Assembly: GCF_024699965.1 (NCBI RefSeq)
Contig: NZ_JAJOMZ010000004.1
Span: 3,070,001-3,134,000 of the forward strand
Length of the DNA stretch: 64,000 nucleotides
Source: Flavobacterium sp. J372
Lineage (GTDB): Bacteria > Bacteroidota > Bacteroidia > Flavobacteriales > Flavobacteriaceae
Direction of reading: 5' to 3'
Made by a program: the position numbers and the translations under genes. Shown piece after piece: positions 41,525 to 50,514 of this stretch. Position 1 is the first letter of the stretch, and every line of letters starts with the position of its first letter. Below the pieces are notes generated by a model that searched no databases, was not told the DNA's origin, and was given only the letters and a program-made list of their open reading frames with translations.

Positions 41525-41971
41525 TTATGTGGAATATTGAGACAAAAAACCGCAGCATATTCCTATGGATTTGCCGCAATTTTTTATGTAAATATGTTAA
41601 CTTTATGACAATTGTCGCTGCAAAAATATAGCTTTTCTCAAAACATACAGCTTTTAATCCAATGTTTAGTTTGATGATCTTTAAAGGACGGTATAGTTTC
41701 AGGTAAAATTTTAAATCATTTGAAGATTTTTTGATTTTCATTCAAGGACTCAGACGGAAAGTCATTACTTCATGCAGGCTAATAGCTAAGTAAACATATG
41801 AAAACTCTTGTTGGATATGCCGAAACAAAATCCATAAGTCATCGTTAATCTCCGAAATTAATAAGGTAGAGAAGAAATTGCTTCCTATAGTTTAATTTTT
41901 CCAATGGATGTAAGTTTTAAAACCCAGCAAGAATTTACCTAAAAAAGGTAAATTTGCTTAAAATACATGCC
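41525..41971. other. 447-bp divergent regulatory region
   Basis: This separates the AraC-type gene (leftward) from the Kdp response regulator (rightward). It is AT-rich without a credible ORF. A minus-strand TATTTTTG (41621-41628) fits the -7 consensus for the AraC gene, leaving a leader of ~95 bases. A plus-strand TAAATTTG (41949-41956) serves the response regulator and is overlapped by an inverted repeat. Confidence 0.55.
41932..41956 (+). promoter_or_regulatory. Promoter with overlapping inverted repeat for the Kdp response regulator
   Basis: The perfect inverted repeat AATTTACC-N7-GGTAAATT (41932-41954) overlaps the -7 element TAAATTTG (41949-41956), a full match to TAnnTTTG. Transcription would start near 41960, about a dozen bases before the GTG start. 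A dimeric repressor bound here would block the promoter, so autoregulation is plausible. I found no good -33 TTG. Confidence 0.55.
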
Positions 41972-43321
41972 GTGAAAAAGATACTTATAATTGATGATGA
42001 GGAAAAATTGAGAAGCCTTATGTCAAGAATAATCAAATTCGAAGGGTTTGAGGTATTCGAGGCAGGTAACTGTAAATCAGCTTTGCGGATATTACAGCAG
42101 GAAAATATAGATATAGTACTTTCTGATGTAAAACTACCTGACGGTAATGGGATAGACCTTACCAACACCATCAAAAAAGAATATCCAAGTATAGAAATCA
42201 TTCTTTTGACGGCATATGGTAATATTCCTGACGGAGTGCAGGCTATTAAACACGGGGCTTTTGATTATATTACCAAAGGTGATGACAATAATAAGATTAT
42301 ACCCTTAATTCATCGCGCGATAGAAAAATCCACTCTGCAGAGGCGTGTTGAAAACCTTAGTGCGCAGCTTGAGCAGAAGTACAGCTTTTCGGGAATAATA
42401 GGACAATCCAAAAGCATTCTTGAAGCTATAGAATTAGCGAAAAGAGTTGCCCCGACCGATACAACTGTGCTTTTGACCGGCGAAACTGGTACAGGAAAAG
42501 AAGTGTTTGCTAATGCAATACATCAGAATAGTCTCCGAAAAAATGAAAATTTTGTCGCTATAAATTGTTCCGCATTTAGCCATGACCTGCTGGAGAGTGA
42601 GATGTTCGGGCACATGCCGGGAGCATTTACCGGAGCTTTAAAAGAAAAGACCGGACTCTTTGAGGAAGCAAACCGGGGCACGATCTTTCTTGATGAGATC
42701 GGGGAACTCCCTATAGATTTGCAGGCCAAGCTGCTGCGGGTGATTGAAAACGGTGAGTTTTTCAAAGTGGGCAGTAGTAAAGCAAGAAAGGTTAATGTAC
42801 GGATCATAGCCGCAACAAACCGCAATTTCAGAACCGAGATAGAAACAGGAAAGTTTAGGGAAGATTTGTTCTACCGCCTCTCAACCTTTATTATTCACCT
42901 GCCACCTTTGCGTGAACGTGCGAAAGATATCGAGGCGCTCTCCTTACACTTCCTGAATATTTTTTCCCGAAAGACTAATAAAAAGATTTCGCAAATTTCT
43001 AAAGAGGCGCTGCATATATTAAAATCACACCAATGGCCGGGTAACATACGTGAAGTAAAGAATATCATGGAACGTAGCGTAATTCTTGAGACTACCGGTA
43101 CGTTAACTCCTGAAAGCCTTCCCGCCGAACTCAGAACCCAGCCCCCCGGAACAGAGCAATCTGGAATGCTTTCAGCATTTTCTATGGCTGCGGTAGAAAA
43201 ATTGCACATTCAAAAGGTGCTCAATTATACTGGCGGAAACAAAGCAGAGACAGCCCGTTTATTAAATATTGGAGTTGCTACCCTGTACAGAAAGATGGAT
43301 GAGTACCATTTAAATTCCTGA
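41972..43321 (+). CDS. Sigma-54-dependent response regulator (NtrC type), probable Kdp regulator
   Basis: 449 residues from GTG 41972. The TTG 18 bases earlier lies inside the -7 promoter box and is rejected. Receiver domain ~1-118 with acidic pair 'IIDDEE' and phospho-Asp in 'VLSDVKLPDG'. The AAA+ sigma-54 activation domain has Walker A 'GETGTGKEVFANAI', the sigma-54 contact loop GAFTGA near residue 217 and 'GTIFLDEIGELP'. The C-terminal Fis-type helix-turn-helix contains 'AETARLLNIGVATLYRKM'. A -24/-12 promoter lies ~130 bases beyond its stop, directly in front of the kdp genes, and a histidine kinase closes that operon. So it most likely replaces KdpE as activator of K+ uptake. Confidence 0.9.
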   Translation: MKKILIIDDEEKLRSLMSRIIKFEGFEVFEAGNCKSALRILQQENIDIVLSDVKLPDGNGIDLTNTIKKEYPSIEIILLTAYGNIPDGVQAIKHGAFDYITKGDDNNKIIPLIHRAIEKSTLQRRVENLSAQLEQKYSFSGIIGQSKSILEAIELAKRVAPTDTTVLLTGETGTGKEVFANAIHQNSLRKNENFVAINCSAFSHDLLESEMFGHMPGAFTGALKEKTGLFEEANRGTIFLDEIGELPIDLQAKLLRVIENGEFFKVGSSKARKVNVRIIAATNRNFRTEIETGKFREDLFYRLSTFIIHLPPLRERAKDIEALSLHFLNIFSRKTNKKISQISKEALHILKSHQWPGNIREVKNIMERSVILETTGTLTPESLPAELRTQPPGTEQSGMLSAFSMAAVEKLHIQKVLNYTGGNKAETARLLNIGVATLYRKMDEYHLNS

Positions 43322-43345
43322 AAAACTTCTCATTTTGAAATACCG

Positions 43346-43378
43346 ACCCTATCATAATGATAGGGTTTTCTATTTCCT
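43346..43378 (+). terminator. Perfect hairpin after the regulator: terminator and possible activator site
   Basis: ten-base arms ACCCTATCAT / ATGATAGGGT around a single central A (43346-43366), followed by TTTCTATTT. It can end the regulator transcript. It is also a dyad ~105 bases upstream of the -24/-12 promoter, where enhancer sites for NtrC-type activators usually lie. The sequence cannot decide between these, and both may hold. Confidence 0.6.
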
Positions 43379-43450
43379 GATTGGCCCTGCCCGGCGATAG
43401 GCTCTTGTATATCATACATTTACCAAATCTCATATATTATGGTATCTGTT

Positions 43451-43466
43451 TGGCTACTATGGTGCA
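43451..43466 (+). promoter_or_regulatory. Sigma-54 (-24/-12) promoter of the kdp operon
   Basis: TGGCTACTATGGTGCA fits the consensus TGGCAC-N5-TTGCA: the invariant GG and GC are present with exactly ten bases between them, and flanking TGGC and TGCA match. It lies 22 bases before the first gene of the operon and downstream of a gene for a sigma-54 activator, which greatly raises its credibility. Confidence 0.75.
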
Positions 43467-43487
43467 AAACAATAAAATCATTTCATA

Positions 43488-43769
43488 ATGAGAAACCATG
43501 TCAAATCTGCATCTGCCAAGGCGGTACAGTTCGCAGAAATTACCAAGAACCTTATCCGTAAGGGCAATATACCAAGGGCAAAAAGATGTCTGGGCATAGC
43601 TGAACAGCTACTGGCAAATGGTAATGCCGAGACAAAGAACCTGATCGCTAACATTTATGTCTTCTCGGTATCCACTTTTATGGAACTGCACAAATGCAGT
43701 ATCGCCGACCTTTTTCCGCAGTCCCTGCGCAAAGAATACATTGCCCAGGTCAACGCTTCAGGAATATAA
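43488..43769 (+). CDS. Small conserved-looking protein, first gene of the kdp operon
   Basis: 93 residues, not firmly recognised; I recall uncharacterised proteins of this size at this place in Bacteroidetes kdp loci (possibly DUF7674). It is soluble and mostly helical, with a basic N-terminus ('MRNHVKSASAKAVQF') and no signal peptide or membrane helix. Residues ~20-50 look like a single TPR-like hairpin ('RAKRCLGIAEQLLANGN'). It starts 22 bases after the -24/-12 promoter and precedes two tiny membrane-protein genes, so it is made when the pump is made. A regulatory or assembly role is inference. Confidence 0.75.
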   Translation: MRNHVKSASAKAVQFAEITKNLIRKGNIPRAKRCLGIAEQLLANGNAETKNLIANIYVFSVSTFMELHKCSIADLFPQSLRKEYIAQVNASGI

Positions 43770-43787
43770 ACCTTCAAATTAATACAA

Positions 43788-43868
43788 ATGACACTTATCC
43801 TTTACGTAACCGGCATCGCCTTCTTTGCCTTATTTATCAAATCAGTCGATTTTTTCGAAAAAGTCTAA
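43788..43868 (+). CDS. 26-residue membrane peptide upstream of kdpF
   Basis: ATG 43788 encodes MTLILYVTGIAFFALFIKSV followed by DFFEKV. It is a single hydrophobic helix with a short charged C-terminus, the same plan as KdpF encoded four bases further on, but without the KdpF 'PEKF' ending. Its place between the first operon gene and kdpF, with tight spacing and ordinary codons, supports real translation. It may be a second KdpF-like stabilising subunit. Confidence 0.6.
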   Translation: MTLILYVTGIAFFALFIKSVDFFEKV

Positions 43869-43872
43869 AACT

Positions 43873-43950
43873 ATGACAGTATTATTTATTGTAGCATTAT
43901 TGGTGTTCGGATACATCTGCTACGTACTTGTAAAACCTGAAAAATTCTAA
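43873..43950 (+). CDS. kdpF: Potassium-transporting ATPase subunit KdpF
   Basis: 25 residues: MTVLFIVALLVFGYICYVLV followed by KPEKF. One membrane helix ending in the KdpF signature 'PEKF'. KdpF is a small inner-membrane peptide that stabilises the KdpABC complex. It ends three bases before the kdpA start codon. Confidence 0.85.
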   Translation: MTVLFIVALLVFGYICYVLVKPEKF

Positions 43951-43953
43951 ACG

Positions 43954-45657
43954 ATGAACAGTGAAATTTTTGGAATTATTGTGATGTATGGACTAGTGCT
44001 GCTGCTGGCAATCCCGCTGGGCCGTTACATTGGCAAGATATTTAATTATGAGAGCACATGGCTCGACAGGATATTCAACCCGCTTGACAAACTGTTTTTT
44101 ACGATTGGAGGCATCAACCCTAACCGGGAAATGACCTGGAAGCAGCATCTGGGCGCGCTTTTGGTAATCAACTTTTTTTGGTTCCTTATCTCAATGTTTG
44201 TACTCACCAACATGGAGTGGCTGCCGCTTAACCCCGACAGCAACCCTTCGATGAGCGGCGATTTGGCCTTCAACACGTCAGTAAGCTTTATAACAAACAC
44301 CAACCTGCAGCACTACAGTGGCGAAACTGGCCTGTCTTACCTGGGCCAGCTGACACTTATGTTATGGCAATTTATAAGTGCGGGGTGCGGTATTGCTATC
44401 TGCGCGATGGTATTTCATGCCATGAAAGAAAGGACTACGGCACATCTTGGAAATTTTTACAGCTATTTTGTGCGTTCATGCACAAGGATTTTACTTCCAT
44501 TGGCTGTTGTAGTGGCCATTATCCTGGTATTCAACGGAACTCCGATGACTTTTGAGGGTAAGGATACGATCACTACTTTGGAAGGAAAAGAGCAAAATAT
44601 CAGCAGAGGTCCGGTAGCGGCATTTGTGGCAATCAAGCAGCTTGGCACTAACGGGGGCGGTTTTTACGGACCCAACTCGGCAAACCCGATGGAAAACCCA
44701 AATTACCTCACCAACATTGTCGAATCTGTAAGTATCCTTCTTATACCTATTGCCATGATATTTGCCATGGGCTATGTACTAAGGCGAAAAAAACTGGCCT
44801 GGACAATATTCGGGGTAATGACTGCAGGTTTCATGCTGCTGCTTATAACTTCAGTTTATGCCGAAATGAATGGCAATCCTGCGATTGATAAAATGGGGAT
44901 TGCACAGGCCATGGGTAATATGGAAGGTAAAGAGGTGCGGTTTGGTGCGGCGGCAACTGCTAACTGGGGAACCTACACAACCTGCACCAGCAACGGTTCG
45001 GTAAATGGCATGCACGATAGCTTTACGCCGCTTGGGGGCATGACAACCTTATTAGGAATGATGGTTAACTGCTTTTACGGAGGTGTGGGCGTAGGCTTCC
45101 TCAACTTTTACATATTCATCATTCTCGCAGTGTTCATTAGTGGGTTGATGGTAGGCCGCACACCGGAATTTCTAGGCAAAAAGATTGAAGCGAAGGAAAT
45201 GAAGATTGCAATGATAATTGCACTGCTGCATCCTTTGCTCATCCTTGCCGGTACGGCAATAGCCTCGCATGTATATGCAGGCAATCCCGAAGAATATGCC
45301 GGTTGGCTTGCCAACCCGGGTTACCACGGGTTTAGTGAGATGCTCTATGAGTTTACCTCATCATCAGCTAATAACGGCAGCGGTTTTGAAGGATTGGGCG
45401 ACAATACGCCGTTCTGGAACATTGCCTGTGGCATTGTAATGCTCATGGCACGCTACCTCCCTATTATCGGGCCTGTTGCCATTGCGGGAATACTGGCTGC
45501 GAAGAAATATGTTCCCGAAAGTTCCGGTACTCTGAAAACAGATACGCCTACATTCGGCTTCATGACTTTTGCTGTAATCTTCATAGTTGCTGCACTTTCA
45601 TTCTTCCCGGCACTCACGCTGGGGCCAATTGCCGAACATTTTTCACTTTACAAATAA
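43954..45657 (+). CDS. kdpA: Potassium-transporting ATPase subunit KdpA
   Basis: 567 residues, polytopic (about ten helices). It is the K+ channel-like subunit of the Kdp P-type pump. Selectivity-filter-type segments are visible: '[14 protein letters not shown]', '[20 protein letters not shown]', '[13 protein letters not shown]' and '[12 protein letters not shown]'. Length is normal. It is preceded by kdpF and followed by kdpB after 11 bases. It works in the inner membrane for high-affinity K+ uptake when K+ is scarce. Confidence 0.97.
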   Translation: MNSEIFGIIVMYGLVLLLAIPLGRYIGKIFNYESTWLDRIFNPLDKLFFTIGGINPNREMTWKQHLGALLVINFFWFLISMFVLTNMEWLPLNPDSNPSMSGDLAFNTSVSFITNTNLQHYSGETGLSYLGQLTLMLWQFISAGCGIAICAMVFHAMKERTTAHLGNFYSYFVRSCTRILLPLAVVVAIILVFNGTPMTFEGKDTITTLEGKEQNISRGPVAAFVAIKQLGTNGGGFYGPNSANPMENPNYLTNIVESVSILLIPIAMIFAMGYVLRRKKLAWTIFGVMTAGFMLLLITSVYAEMNGNPAIDKMGIAQAMGNMEGKEVRFGAAATANWGTYTTCTSNGSVNGMHDSFTPLGGMTTLLGMMVNCFYGGVGVGFLNFYIFIILAVFISGLMVGRTPEFLGKKIEAKEMKIAMIIALLHPLLILAGTAIASHVYAGNPEEYAGWLANPGYHGFSEMLYEFTSSSANNGSGFEGLGDNTPFWNIACGIVMLMARYLPIIGPVAIAGILAAKKYVPESSGTLKTDTPTFGFMTFAVIFIVAALSFFPALTLGPIAEHFSLYK

Positions 45658-45668
45658 ATCCACACGAA

Positions 45669-47708
45669 ATGAAAAGTCAAGATACAGCCCTGTTCCGGGG
45701 TGACATGGTAAAACAGGCATTAAAGCAATCTTTCGTAAAACTTAATCCCTCATCATTGATTAAAAACCCGGTGATGTTTACGGTAGAGATAGGCACAGCT
45801 ATTATGGCATGCGTATGTGCCTGGATACTGATGGGTGAAACAAGCCAGGGAAGCTTTGCATACAACTTCACAATCTTCATGATTCTGCTGTTTACGCTTT
45901 TGTTTGCCAATTTTGCAGAAGCCATTGCAGAAGCGCGTGGCAAGGCTCAGGCCGACAGCCTGCGCAAAACCCGCGAAGAAACACCGGCTAAAAAAATTGA
46001 ATTAATTGGAGAAATTTACAAGGATGAAGTTCAGGCAGTCACTTCTTCTACCCTAAAAAAGGGTGACATCTTTATCTGCGAGCCAGGTGATATCATCCCG
46101 ACCGATGGTGAAATAATAGAAGGGCTTGCAACTATTGATGAGAGCGCCATTACAGGAGAAAGCGCTCCCGTGATCAGGGAAGCCGGAGGCGATAAAAGTT
46201 CGGTGACCGGTGGTACTAAAGTGCTTTCAGACTATATAAAGGTCCAGGTTTCGACTGATCCGGGTGAAAGCTTCCTTGATAAGATGATTGCTCTTGTAGA
46301 AGGCGCTTCGAGGCAGAAAACACCGAATGAGATTGCCCTAACAATATTGCTTGCAGGTTTTACCCTGGTCTTCATCATCGTGTGTACAACACTGCAGCCT
46401 TTTGCAGCTTATGCCAATATTACCATTACCATAGCATCATTTATATCGCTGTTTGTATGCCTCATTCCAACAACCATCGGCGGTTTGCTTTCTGCTATTG
46501 GTATAGCGGGAATGGACAGGGCATTGCGTGCCAACGTGATCACGAAGTCAGGCAAAGCAGTGGAAACTGCGGGTGATATTGATGTACTGCTTCTGGACAA
46601 AACAGGAACAATAACCATCGGTAACCGAAAGGCAACACACTTCTGGCCCGCAGAAGGCATATCTGAAAAAGACTTCATCAGGGCAACCGTACTCAGCTCA
46701 ATGAGCGATGAAACTCCCGAAGGCAAGTCGATAATAGAACTGGCCGGCGTGAATCCGCTAAGCTATGAGGCAAAAAATCCGGTGTTTATAAAGTTTACCG
46801 CCGAAACCAGAAGTTCCGGAATCGATTATGAAGGCAACAGGATACGCAAGGGTGCTTATGATGCCATTAAAAACATTGTAGAAAAAGCAGACAACAACTT
46901 CCCAATTGCAATTACCCGTAAAGTCGAGGGGATCTCAGGAAATGGAGGTACGCCTCTTGTGGTTTCAGAAAATGAGAAAGTATTAGGGGTTATCGAGCTT
47001 CAGGACATCATTAAAACCGGTATTGCTGAACGTTTTGAGCGCCTGCGGAAGATGGGTGTAAAAACTGTGATGGTAACCGGCGATAACCCCCTCACTGCAA
47101 AATTCATAGCTGAAAAAGCTGGTGTGGATGACTTTATCGCCGAAGCGAAGCCTGAAGACAAAATGAATTACATAAAAGCAGAGCAGCAGCAGGGCAAACT
47201 GGTAGCGATGATGGGTGACGGTACGAATGACGCGCCTGCCCTTGCGCAGGCAGATGTGGGCGTTGCCATGAACAGCGGAACACAGGCAGCCAAGGAAGCC
47301 GGCAACATGGTTGACCTTGACAATGACCCAACAAAACTCATTGAAATTGTAGAAATAGGCAAGCAGCTTCTGATGACAAGGGGTACGCTCACCACCTTCA
47401 GTATCGCTAATGACGTGGCAAAATATTTTGCTATCATTCCTGCGCTTTTCATCATGGCAATACCATCGCTTCAGGGGCTTAATATAATGAACCTGCACAG
47501 CCCTGAAAGCGCGATACTTTCGGCGGTGATATTCAACGCGATCATCATCCCGTTTCTTATACCGCTAGCTTTGAAAGGGGTGGCCTATAAGGCGATAGGC
47601 GCTTCTGCCCTGCTGCGGCGTAACCTGTTTATTTACGGGTTGGGCGGCATGATAGTACCGTTTATCGGAATCAAAATAATCGATATGCTGGTTTCAGTAT
47701 TCTTCTAA
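45669..47708 (+). CDS. kdpB: Potassium-transporting ATPase subunit KdpB
   Basis: 679 residues, the catalytic P-type ATPase subunit. Phosphorylation Asp in '[14 protein letters not shown]', dephosphorylation motif 'TGES' near residue 155, hinge '[18 protein letters not shown]', and the KdpB-specific '[19 protein letters not shown]'. All motifs and length are intact. It hydrolyses ATP to drive K+ through KdpA. Confidence 0.97.
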   Translation: MKSQDTALFRGDMVKQALKQSFVKLNPSSLIKNPVMFTVEIGTAIMACVCAWILMGETSQGSFAYNFTIFMILLFTLLFANFAEAIAEARGKAQADSLRKTREETPAKKIELIGEIYKDEVQAVTSSTLKKGDIFICEPGDIIPTDGEIIEGLATIDESAITGESAPVIREAGGDKSSVTGGTKVLSDYIKVQVSTDPGESFLDKMIALVEGASRQKTPNEIALTILLAGFTLVFIIVCTTLQPFAAYANITITIASFISLFVCLIPTTIGGLLSAIGIAGMDRALRANVITKSGKAVETAGDIDVLLLDKTGTITIGNRKATHFWPAEGISEKDFIRATVLSSMSDETPEGKSIIELAGVNPLSYEAKNPVFIKFTAETRSSGIDYEGNRIRKGAYDAIKNIVEKADNNFPIAITRKVEGISGNGGTPLVVSENEKVLGVIELQDIIKTGIAERFERLRKMGVKTVMVTGDNPLTAKFIAEKAGVDDFIAEAKPEDKMNYIKAEQQQGKLVAMMGDGTNDAPALAQADVGVAMNSGTQAAKEAGNMVDLDNDPTKLIEIVEIGKQLLMTRGTLTTFSIANDVAKYFAIIPALFIMAIPSLQGLNIMNLHSPESAILSAVIFNAIIIPFLIPLALKGVAYKAIGASALLRRNLFIYGLGGMIVPFIGIKIIDMLVSVFF

Positions 47709-47720
47709 AAATAAATAAAA

Positions 47721-48281
47721 ATGAAACAGAACATAATATCTGCAATAAGGCTCACCTTGTTTTGTGCAGTCTTCTTTTCAGGGATTTACACCATGACTAT
47801 CTGGGGTGTGGCACAACTTGCACCCAACCAGGGTAAAGGCTTTGTTGTAGAACAGGATGGCAAAAAATACCACATTAATGTAGCCCAGAGCTTTACCAAA
47901 CCGGAATACTTCTGGCCCCGCCCGAGTGCGGTAGACTATAATGCCGCCGGATCAGGCGGCAGCAACAAAGGCCCTTCAAACCCTGAGTACCTTGCCACTG
48001 TACAGTCGCGCATAGACACTTTCCTTTTGCAAAACCCGGACCTGACTGCCGCTGATGTTCCAAGTGAGCTTGTAACGGCTTCGGGAAGCGGACTGGACCC
48101 GAACATTTCTGTGCAGGGTGCCAGGGTACAGGTAAAACGAATAGCAGACGCAAGAAACATAAGCGAAGAGCAAGTACAAACACTTATTAAAGAAAATACC
48201 GAAGCCCCGCTTCTCGGCGTTTTGGGAACCGAAAAAATCAACGTATTAAAACTTAACTTAGCATTAGATAAAATTAAGTAA
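47721..48281 (+). CDS. kdpC: Potassium-transporting ATPase subunit KdpC
   Basis: 186 residues: one N-terminal membrane helix (~8-30, 'LTLFCAVFFSGIYTMTIWG') and a periplasmic domain with 'YFWPRPSAVDYNAAGSGGSN', a KdpC hallmark, and C-terminal 'LLGVLGTEKINVLKLN'. It is an accessory subunit for ATP and K+ affinity. Its stop overlaps the start of the porin gene (TAATG). Confidence 0.96.
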   Translation: MKQNIISAIRLTLFCAVFFSGIYTMTIWGVAQLAPNQGKGFVVEQDGKKYHINVAQSFTKPEYFWPRPSAVDYNAAGSGGSNKGPSNPEYLATVQSRIDTFLLQNPDLTAADVPSELVTASGSGLDPNISVQGARVQVKRIADARNISEEQVQTLIKENTEAPLLGVLGTEKINVLKLNLALDKIK

Positions 48282-49387
48282 TGAAAACACTTTTATCCGC
48301 TTTTGCAATCACTGCGCTAACTTGCGGGGCTGTAAATGCACAAACCAGCGATACAATAAAAATACTACCACAACCTGAAATCCCGGCATTAAAATTCAGC
48401 GGCTATGCGGAAGTATATTATACCTACGATTTTGGGCAGCCGGAAAGCAACACCCGCCCCGGATTTATATATTCGCACAACCGCCACAATGAGGTAGCCC
48501 TCAATCTGGGCTTTATTAAAGCAGCCTACGACAACGGCATAGTACGCGGTAATCTGGCGTTGATGGCAGGTTCGTATGCCAATGCCAACCTTGCCGCTGA
48601 AGAATCGACATTAAAAAACGTGTACGAAGCCAATATAGGAGTGAAACTGAGCAAGACTGCAAACATCTGGATTGATGCAGGGATATTCGCTTCGCATATC
48701 GGCTTTGAAAGTGCTGTTGGTAAAGATTGCTGGACCCTTACAAGAAGCATTCTGGCAGATAACTCTCCTTATTATGAGAGCGGCGCAAAGCTGTCATACA
48801 CCTCGCCATCAGGCAAGTGGTTTATAAGTGGCCTTGTATTGAACGGCTGGCAGCGCATACAAAAGGTAGAAGGAAATAAAACCCTTTCTTTCGGGCATCA
48901 GCTGACATATAAGCCCAATACAAAAGTAACCCTTAATAGCAGCTCATTTGTCGGCAACGACAAGCCTGATGCAGACAAACGCATGAGGTACTTCCATAAC
49001 CTCTACGGAATTTTCCAACTCACTGAGAAATTTGGGCTTACCGCAGGGTTTGATATCGGTGCAGAGCAAAAAAGCAAGGGTAGCGAGCGTTATAGCAGCT
49101 GGTATTCGCCTGTGATTATTGCACGCTATGCCTTCAGCGACCGGTTTGCCATTGCTGCCCGCGGTGAGTATTACACAGATAAGGAAGGAGTAATAATTGC
49201 AACAGGCACGGAAAACGGCTTTCAAACTTTCGGATATTCGCTTAATTTTGATTACAATATCTACAGCAATGTAGTGTGGAGGGTTGAAGCAAGGACATTT
49301 AACAGCAAAGATGATGTTTTCCTAAGCAATGATGATACGTCACACAATAACAACTTTATTGCTACCGCACTGGCAATTTCATTTTAA
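48281..49387 (+). CDS. Outer-membrane beta-barrel (porin-like) protein of the kdp operon
   Basis: 368 residues with a signal peptide (~1-20, 'LTCGAVNAQ'). Many amphipathic strands with alternating aromatic residues follow ('AEVYYTYDFGQPE', 'FGYSLNFDYNIYS'), and it ends in Phe ('TALAISF'), as outer-membrane barrels do. No plug or TonB box, so a passive pore or structural barrel. Overlapping TAATG junctions on both sides tie its translation to kdpC and kdpD. A role in letting K+ cross the outer membrane when K+ is limiting is inference. Confidence 0.82.
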   Translation: MKTLLSAFAITALTCGAVNAQTSDTIKILPQPEIPALKFSGYAEVYYTYDFGQPESNTRPGFIYSHNRHNEVALNLGFIKAAYDNGIVRGNLALMAGSYANANLAAEESTLKNVYEANIGVKLSKTANIWIDAGIFASHIGFESAVGKDCWTLTRSILADNSPYYESGAKLSYTSPSGKWFISGLVLNGWQRIQKVEGNKTLSFGHQLTYKPNTKVTLNSSSFVGNDKPDADKRMRYFHNLYGIFQLTEKFGLTAGFDIGAEQKSKGSERYSSWYSPVIIARYAFSDRFAIAARGEYYTDKEGVIIATGTENGFQTFGYSLNFDYNIYSNVVWRVEARTFNSKDDVFLSNDDTSHNNNFIATALAISF

Positions 49388-50514
49388 TGGAAAGCGAAAA
49401 GGAAAATAATGTAAAACACTTTCTTGACCTGATACAAAAGTCGAGAAAGGGTAAGTTTAAGGTCTACATCGGCATGAGCGCCGGTGTAGGCAAAACTTTT
49501 CGCATGCTCCAGGAAGCCCATACGTTATTGCGCAATGGCATTGATGTTAAGATAGGATTTGTAGAAACCCACCGCCGAAAAGAAACACATGAACTACTGG
49601 AGGGTTTGCCCGTCATTCCGCAACGTTCTATCTTTTATAAAGGCAAATACCTGGAAGAAATGGATGTGCAGGCCATAATCAATCTTCGCCCGGAAGTGGT
49701 AATTGTGGATGAACTGGCACATACCAATGTTGAAGGCAGCAAAAACGAAAAGCGATGGCAGGACGTGATGGATATTATTGACGCGGGGATTAATGTAATC
49801 AGCGCTGTGAACATCCAGCATATAGAAAGCTTAAATGATGACATTAAGGAAATTACGGGAATTGAGGTAAAGGAGCGCATACCTGACAGTGTGCTTAAAG
49901 CCGCAGATGAAGTTGTAAATATTGACCTTACTGCCGACGAACTGATTACCCGCCTCAAAGAAGGAAAAATTTATACTGACGATAAAATTCAACCGGCACT
50001 CAATAACTTTTTTAAATCACAGCACATACTCCAGCTTCGGGAACTGGCGCTTAAGGAAGTTGCAAGCCAGGTTGAGCGGAAAGTAGAATCAGAAATCACA
50101 GGTTCGGGCAGCTTAAGGCACGAACGCTTTTTGGCGTGCATCAGCAGTAATCATAGTACGGCAAAGACAGTTATACGTAAAACCGCAAGGCTTGCCAATT
50201 ACTACCACAGCAAGTGGTATCTGATGTATGTTGAATTACCCGGTGAAAAGCCGGATCGTATAGCGCTTGACAAGCAGCGCCACCTGATCAATAATTTCAA
50301 GCTTGCCACCGAGCTTGGCGCAGAAGTAATCCGCGTGCAATCGGGCAGTGTTGCCTCTGCTATTATAAAGCAAGCCGAAGAGCGTAAGGCAACTACGATA
50401 TGCATCGGCAAGCCACACCTTACCCTTATCAAGGTTATCCTTTCAACAAACATATTTAATTCGCTGCTAAATAAGCTTTCCAAAAGCGAAATTGACTTAA
50501 TCATTCTTTCATAA
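49387..50514 (+). CDS. kdpD: KdpD-like sensor protein without kinase domain
   Basis: 375 residues equal to the N-terminal half of classical KdpD (~900 residues): the KdpD domain with Walker A 'GMSAGVGKTFRMLQEA' (~28-43) and 'VETHRRKETHELLEGLP', Walker B-like 'VVIVDELAHTNVEGSKNEKR', then a universal stress protein-like domain (~245-375). The membrane segment and histidine kinase of KdpD are missing. The next gene, overlapping by one base, encodes a separate membrane kinase. So the sensor appears split in two polypeptides. In E. coli this part binds ATP and c-di-AMP-type or ionic signals; here only ATP binding is supported by sequence. Confidence 0.9.
   Translation: MESEKENNVKHFLDLIQKSRKGKFKVYIGMSAGVGKTFRMLQEAHTLLRNGIDVKIGFVETHRRKETHELLEGLPVIPQRSIFYKGKYLEEMDVQAIINLRPEVVIVDELAHTNVEGSKNEKRWQDVMDIIDAGINVISAVNIQHIESLNDDIKEITGIEVKERIPDSVLKAADEVVNIDLTADELITRLKEGKIYTDDKIQPALNNFFKSQHILQLRELALKEVASQVERKVESEITGSGSLRHERFLACISSNHSTAKTVIRKTARLANYYHSKWYLMYVELPGEKPDRIALDKQRHLINNFKLATELGAEVIRVQSGSVASAIIKQAEERKATTICIGKPHLTLIKVILSTNIFNSLLNKLSKSEIDLIILS

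Noticed and set aside
41954..41956. TTG as start of the Kdp response regulator
   Set aside because: It is part of the -7 promoter element; the GTG at 41972 starts the receiver domain properly.
46983..47498. 171-codon ORF antisense to kdpB
   Set aside because: Lies opposite conserved P-type ATPase motifs and has no promoter or family features.
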